Under the pieces are notes generated by a model that searched no databases, was not told the origin of the DNA, and worked only from the letters and a program-made list of their open reading frames with translations. Positions 58,886 to 64,000 of a stretch of DNA of 64,000 nucleotides are shown in pieces. Numbering within the stretch: position 1 is the stretch's first letter; each line of letters opens with the position of its first letter. Where the stretch lies: positions 7,440,001-7,504,000 of the forward strand of contig JAPNXP010000002.1 of assembly GCA_028753945.1 (NCBI GenBank), written 5' to 3'. The position numbers were made by a program, and so were the translations under genes. This DNA comes from Hexactinellida sp. DTS-2022. Taxonomy: Eukaryota; Porifera; Hexactinellida.

Positions 58886-59595
58886 TATTCTTCTACGATT
58901 CTACCTTCCTAACTATTTAGTGTCCCTTATTCCTCAATTTGCTTCTGATATTAATTTACAGCAATTATATTATTTTCTCAAGTTCCTTTTGATTTTGGAA
59001 TTTATTGCTATTATTAGATTCCTTCTTTTCAAATGAGCCTCACTATTCTATCTCAAACATAGATTTTCAATTGTTTTTCTCAATTTCACTTTCTCTACTA
59101 TATTTGGATTCTATTGAAACCATTTATTTTGGTGTGAGGTTATGGAACATTCAGGACAATAAATTTATTTGAACTATTACTTTTCGATTAGAATTTCTCT
59201 ATTCACTAGGAATTTTATTTAGAGAGCTCTTTAGTTTGTATTATTGGATATTTTATAAAGGGATGTCTCTGTAAATTAGTATTTAGTATATCGTATGTTA
59301 CGTATTCTACTTTCACTTGATTGCTATGGAATTCAAACCATATAATTATATAATATCTATATATTTATTACAACTGAAGCCTGATATTTACCACAAATAT
59401 TGTTTCGGTATTGTTATATATATTATAATAATATTTCTACAATAGCTAATGAAGAATAACAATTACACCACCTTGAGAATGCCATATCATAATTAGGTAA
59501 CTAAGTAATTTGACTAGTATGAATATTTTTCATTATAATTAATGTCATAATCGCTATCATCTAACGTAGCTACTTTTCTTATTCGAAATATCATC
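58886..59595. other. AT-rich spacer
   Basis: Between the minisatellite and the second MULE remnant. One stray GAGAGCTCT copy at 59,221; otherwise nothing recognised. Confidence 0.4.
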
Positions 59596-61562
59596 TGAGA
59601 CTGAAGAAATTCCCAATTCCTTCCGATGGATCTTCCTCTTCTTTATATCAATTCTCAGTTTGATTCATCGGATCTTTCTAATTTGGAGGACACTTCTGGT
59701 ACACCTAGTACACCCTCCACTCCGCTAACACAATTAGACGCTTCGGCACTTAATTTTGCTTTACTGAAGGGGAAACATCTAGTTTTTCCGTACTGGAACC
59801 GAAGAGGGCCTATGCGAAGAAAAGACGTGGGGGATTTCAACAGTCAACTCTTTCCCGAAGAGGCGATTATTTGATACTGGAACTCCTAGGAAAATACTTC
59901 CGTATACACTGAAGTGCGAGGCCATTGTAGATACCCAAGCAAGCATAGATCCTGAGAAATTCGTCTCAAGAAAGGGTACAAAACTTCGCACCGGACATTG
60001 TATGTTCCACAGAGCTCCGAAGTAATGAACACGGGCATTGTTTATAATGTTTTCTCTTTAGTTCATTGCAACTAACCATATTGTCCGAGTACTCTCACCT
60101 TACACAAATTACCCATTAACAATGGACTGCAGTCGTATTTCGTCCTGGATTGTAAACGCTGCCACTCTGTCGTCGCTGACTTCTCCAGCTCACTACACAT
60201 TGGAGAGACTCCACAAGAGGCTGTCAATAATCCAGGAATGACTTCGCGCCGCCCAAATGAAGTCAATTTTGTGCTTTGTTGGCCGTACACACCTCCTCCT
60301 TGAGCTGGCGTGACTTCTTGTTGGTTTGTGCTCTATTGGACCATCCAGTGCAAGTTCGCAACCTAAACCAACGTTCTTTATAAAATTCTAAGACATTGTT
60401 GACGAGGGATGTCAAGAGTCCATGGATCTTGCTGCTGCTGAAATTAGGTCCCGAGCAGGGTATATTATAAGCCCATTTTTTTATTCCTAGCCCATTTTTT
60501 TATTGCTATTTTCATTTTTTTACTCCCTTGAATAGTGAGTTTTTATCGTCTGATATCCATTTCAAGATTCCATTTCTACCGAAAATCCATTTTTTTATTC
60601 CACGAAAACAATATAAAACATTTTTTTATTCCTTATAAAATACACTGGTCCCGAGAGAATACACAAGTTTCAAACATTCCCGGAGCATGCAAGTGCGAAG
60701 TCAGCTTTGATGCCACTTGGTATAGTAGAGGACATTATTCCAACCAGGGGTTCGGGGCAGCCATCGATATTGTGAGCAATAAGGTGCTAGATTATGAACT
60801 CTGTTAGATAATCTGCAGGAAATGTCTGAGCAGGACCCCAAAAAGAGGTGCTGCCGAACCTGAAGATTTTGAGATAATTTGGTCGGATCATAAAGCCACC
60901 TGTTCTGCCAATTTATCAGGATCACGCCAGTCCATGGAGGGTTCCGCCGCCGTAGAGCTCTGAAAGCGATCGGTACAACGAAACAAGATCGTATATTCGA
61001 ACTACGTCGGTGATGGCGATTCGTCCTCATTCAAAATCTTCTAAATTCCTACCCTTATGACGGTAGTGAGACAGTGCGCAAGGAAGAATGTCTAGGGTAC
61101 GTACAGAAACGCTTCAAAAAACATCTGAAGAAAAGAGCAACGCGTTTGCAAATTATCTGTTGTCAAAGTGGAGAAGTTCGTACAGTTGTAAGCCCTTGTT
61201 GTAGCCCAAAATAGAGGGAAGTCTCCTCACGATATTCAGAATGCCCTCTGGAACTTACTCGAGCATCTTATCGAGAAGCACACTAACTGCCCTTACTCAA
61301 TGGAGTCTTGGTGTTAATATCAGAGTGCTCGTGCGGAAAACTTTGAAGATCCATCTGTAACTATTCCTCCCCTTCGGCAAAACTACATAACTAATTCGGA
61401 ATATAAAAGGTCGAAAGAAGTACTTAGTTCCTTCGCTTCGCTGACTATGTGTAGTGCTCTATCAATGGGCCAAACTCAGAACGCCAACGAGTTACTACAC
61501 TCTGTGATTTGGCACCATTCTCCAAAGGCAAAGTATATCGGAGGTTTTGTCTATTTTGTCAT
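59596..61562 (+). pseudogene. Phantom-type MULE transposase, heavily decayed
   Basis: The same protein family as the MULE at 36.5-39 kb, opposite strand. It starts MDLPLLYINSQFDSSDLSNL at 59,626 with a Ser/Thr-rich N-terminus. A Cys block (LDCKRCHSVVADF, near 60,142) follows, then CWPYTPPP near 60,275. After a 192-bp MITE insertion comes the core: VSFDATWYSRG with the first Asp (about 60,700), GFGAAIDIVSNKVLDYE, and NLSGSRQSMEG. Next are YVGDGDSSSF with the second Asp (about 61,010), QNRGKSPHDI, CPYSMESWC, and MGQTQNANELLHSVIW with the Glu (about 61,480). More than eight stops or frameshifts are spread along it, and the PHD finger is not found. It is diverged enough to be a separate lineage, not a copy of the other element. 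Confidence 0.85.
60456..60647. mobile_element. hAT MITE inside the MULE remnant
   Basis: 192 bp, ends CAGGGTATATTATAAG (left) and CAGTGTATTTTATAAG (right, inward), with a perfect 8-bp duplication GTCCCGAG (60,448-60,455 and 60,648-60,655). Its interior has four repeats of a CATTTTTTTATTCC-like motif. Confidence 0.85.
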
Positions 61563-62309
61563 AATTCCACACCTCAAGGGCCTCAAATATAAAATAATAT
61601 AATATATAACACCCCAATATGTTAATACAAAGATGGAAATAGCATTTTCCGACAAAATGATAAGTTTGAATATTGGTATTTATGCATAATTTTATCCTCA
61701 GTTTTCAAAGTGTCTTTCTTGAGAACTTTACCATGCTATCAACGTTATCTGTCGCGCCGGCAGGAAGAAAGGCGACTCCTTTTAGAAATCCCCCATATGT
61801 TCGAAGGGATGCATATCTTGGACGCGCGAAGTCTTGTTATTGGGAACCAACTAGCCCTAATTGCTGAAATTGTGAGTCTAAAAACCATCAACGCCCATCC
61901 CCGTCGCACCAAATGACCATGCCCAAACAAAGCGAAATTCCAGGCACAAAATTTGACTACTAAAACAATAAGCGCCATCGCATATTCGGGGAAATACGGT
62001 ATATGTTATTGCAGGACCACAGACCTTCTGATGGTGCTGAATTTCTGTGAATTCATAGGCAGCATTCCTAAACTCTTGGAACACCAAGAATAATTATCAG
62101 AAAGTTACAAAAAATCAATCAACACTTATGAACTATCTTCAAACTCCTGATAACCATTTGAATCCTAAAATTCAATTTCCGACAATGTGAAATTGACTGA
62201 GTGCAACAGCCTTAATTGATTAGTACATGATTACGAAATGATTGCGTTCGAAATTTATGAAATCCTTGGTAAAGTTATAACAAGTTTCGTTTATCGGAGG
62301 ATGCGCAAA
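61563..62309. other. Unassigned sequence after the MULE remnant
   Basis: Short overlapping plus-strand frames at 61,673-61,916 (e.g. QEERRLLLEIPHMFEGMHIL) could be the tail of the MULE or another remnant; I cannot tell. The remainder is AT-rich. Confidence 0.3.
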
Positions 62310-62317
62310 GGCTAGAG

Positions 62318-62791
62318 CAGAGATGCTGTGGTCCGAATATTTTATGGACCGGAAAGGAACGTCATGAATTTTGCTGGACGTTCCTGACCGGGACAAATCG
62401 GATGATCCAGATATTGGATAGGTCTGGACAGGTCCAGACCGAAAACTGGTCCAAACCGATGAACTGTCCAGATCGATGAACCGGTCCAGACCTATGTACT
62501 GGTCCAGAACATTATATTCCTTTCTTGGACAGTTACAGACCACATAGTAGTGGATAATTATATACACTTGTATTTATAAGATACTTATTACTTATGTGCG
62601 TGTGAACAATGGGAAATAACGGATTGGAGCTGATCGTTTGTCCAATCTAGGATGAGTCCAGAACTATGAACTGTCCAGACTCCAGACTGTTATATCGTTA
62701 ATTTAGTTCGGTCCAGACCGCACTTGAAAATATGCGGACCGGTCGACCTGAAACCGGTCGGTGCGGTCCGGTCCAGACCGCTGCATCTCCG
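62318..62791. mobile_element. hAT-type element rich in GGTCCAGACC
   Basis: 474 bp with ends CAGAGATGCTGTGGTC and CGGAGATGCAGCGGTC (inward). Flanking 8-mers GGCTAGAG and GACTAGAG differ by one base. The interior repeats GGTCCAGA/TCTGGACC in both orientations at least ten times. No transposase; a 115-codon minus-strand frame across it is by-product. Confidence 0.75.
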
Positions 62792-63174
62792 GACTAGAGT
62801 CCCCCTCGACAATAGTTTTGGAGAGATCAGACCATAAACGCTAGTTGATTATACAGTAAATTTTATTATTTTTTCCGAGATCCGGGAAAATCTTAAGATC
62901 CGGGCACCCTCCGGACGAGGCCTTCCGAGCGATTGCTCGTAGGACACGATATCGAATCATTTAGACAACCAGTTACATTTGGTGTGTGTCAAGGTAGATC
63001 GGCTAAAAAACTAACAACAATCTCAAAGGTTCAATCAGTTCCTTTTCTGAGAATGATTTCGAGTCAAAATACAGAGTTGGCAGTAAAATTGGACAATGAT
63101 ATTGATTATTCAAGTTTTGAATGATGCGAAAATGCCTTCTAATTCTGCATTTCCTTGGCCTTCACGCATTGCAG

Positions 63175-63481
63175 CATCGAAAACTTCAACAAGTTTAGTT
63201 TTCAACAAGCAATTTACTCCTTAAAAACAATCAAATTTCAATTTGGAATATATAACCCTGTTATGCATCTACAAATTCTTCGGACAATTGTATCTGCTGA
63301 CTTGCCGATGTTCAGAAAAGAAATGGAATCATGTTTAGCAGCCGCTTTTCGAAACGATGCATCTGTGGATAGGAGCCAAAAAGATAACGAATTCGTCCTT
63401 TTGAAAATAATTGATGGTGTTGGATTGGAGGGTACAAGATTTATTGGTATTAATCCTTTGTTTTATGAGGTCTACAGATAA
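63175..63481 (+). CDS. Candidate terminal exon of a host gene, product unknown
   Basis: A strong acceptor (TTCCTTGGCCTTCACGCATTGCAG, written here as a T/C-rich tract ending in GCAG at 63,174) opens a frame of about 101 codons. It begins IENFNKFSFQQAIYSLKTIK and ends NPLFYEVYR-stop at 63,481. AATAAA follows at 63,511. The stretch is balanced in composition, with predicted helical segments (HLQILRTIVSADLPMFRKEM). An upstream open segment, 62,933-63,124, contains FRQPVTFGVCQG before a possible donor (CAAG|GTAGAT) and could be the preceding exon. No family is recognised. Confidence 0.4.
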
Positions 63482-64000
63482 TACTATGTCGTAAATAGAT
63501 TGTTCAATAAACCCACAATAATCAAAATATAGAAAATGTCATAAAATATTCTTGTGCTCAATGTACGTGTTCATTTTGAAAATTAGCGAATGTGTCTAGA
63601 ATCAAGAATCACTAATGAACTCTTGACAACAATAGGATAGGTTACGGATGGTAGGTGCTTGAATATGTTTGCTACCAAGCAATAACTCGAGTTATTAGAG
63701 TGTCTATGATGCAAATACGATATTTGAAATGGTACAAAATATATGTTAGCTCGCCTCGCCTGAAAACCAGAAACAGCTTCTCTGGGTTCCTGGATCTCTA
63801 GAGATGTAAGTATACATATTTATGTGAGTAGGAAGTTAAAACTAGTAAAATAATTGCTACTAGCTGGCTGGTAGAGGTAACAGGGTCATACATAACCAAT
63901 ATGTTGGAGGCAAAGGAAAAAGTGTGGACAAATGCATTACAGCCTCGAAGTTTATAACAACTCTGGATTCTATTTGAAATGAACTAAAGCGAATAATCTC
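63482..64000. other. Downstream flank, nothing recognised
   Basis: AT-rich, with the poly(A)-like signal of the preceding exon at its start. No further gene or element end. Confidence 0.4.

Noticed and set aside
58731-59036. 101-codon frame
   Set aside because: Translates the GAGAGCTCTC minisatellite and following T-rich DNA; no constraint or family.
62220-62567. 115-codon minus-strand frame
   Set aside because: Lies mostly within the GGTCCAGA-rich hAT element; repeats explain its open phase.
1-64000. tRNA or rRNA genes
   Set aside because: I looked for T-arm GTTCRA-type motifs in a cloverleaf context and for conserved rRNA blocks and saw none. A covariance-model scan would be decisive.

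Overview
This window looks like nuclear DNA from an animal, probably an invertebrate; I cannot name the species. The sequence is AT-rich and intron-like, with almost no long reading frames. It is filled with cut-and-paste DNA transposons of families common in animals (hAT, Phantom-type Mutator/MULE, P element, piggyBac, Tc1/mariner/pogo-like), a Ty3/gypsy fragment, two large satellite arrays and several minisatellites. No bacterial operon, rRNA, tRNA or CRISPR array was seen.

Layout. 1-1.6 kb: a decayed Ty3/gypsy integrase, split by a 1.2-kb hAT element that itself carries a smaller hAT MITE. 2.4-3.05 kb: an AATTC/AAATC-type microsatellite. 3.3-3.7 kb: a pogo-like MITE. 4.0-5.4 kb: a hAT transposase on the minus strand, 5'-truncated where it meets a satellite. 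5.4-20.15 kb: about 86 copies of a ~167-bp satellite with higher-order duplications (1,163 bp and ~2,829 bp), a ~169-bp subfamily at the far end, and one hAT MITE insertion. 20.3-26.5 kb: a complex repeat present twice in direct orientation and once, partly, inverted. 26.5-31.2 kb: about 13 copies of a ~294-bp satellite, interrupted by an 809-bp TTAA-flanked element. 31.2-35 kb: mostly featureless, with a local duplication, a GTT microsatellite and a hAT MITE. 35.8-39 kb: a piggyBac-type MITE placed exactly at the stop codon of a nearly intact Phantom MULE transposase. 39-42.3 kb: nested inverted-repeat elements and nested hAT MITEs. 44.55-47.32 kb: a P element with 69-bp terminal inverted repeats and a dead transposase with a THAP domain. 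47.5-54.1 kb: further hAT MITEs. 57.1-57.8 kb: a second copy of the piggyBac MITE. 58.3-58.9 kb: a minisatellite built on GAGAGCTCTC. 59.6-61.56 kb: a second, heavily decayed Phantom MULE with a hAT MITE inside. 62.3-62.8 kb: a hAT-type element.

Host genes are barely visible. The best candidates are a two-exon minus-strand gene at 55.07-55.64 kb, a minus-strand terminal exon at 43.9-44.1 kb, and a plus-strand terminal exon at 63.17-63.48 kb. Each has a plausible splice acceptor and an AATAAA just after the stop, but none has a recognised product.

Most element boundaries rest on target-site duplications and terminal inverted repeats read directly from the sequence: 8 bp for hAT, TTAA for piggyBac type, TA for mariner/pogo type, and 7 bp for the P element. 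Family names of the coding remnants rest on motifs I recognise and were not checked by database search.
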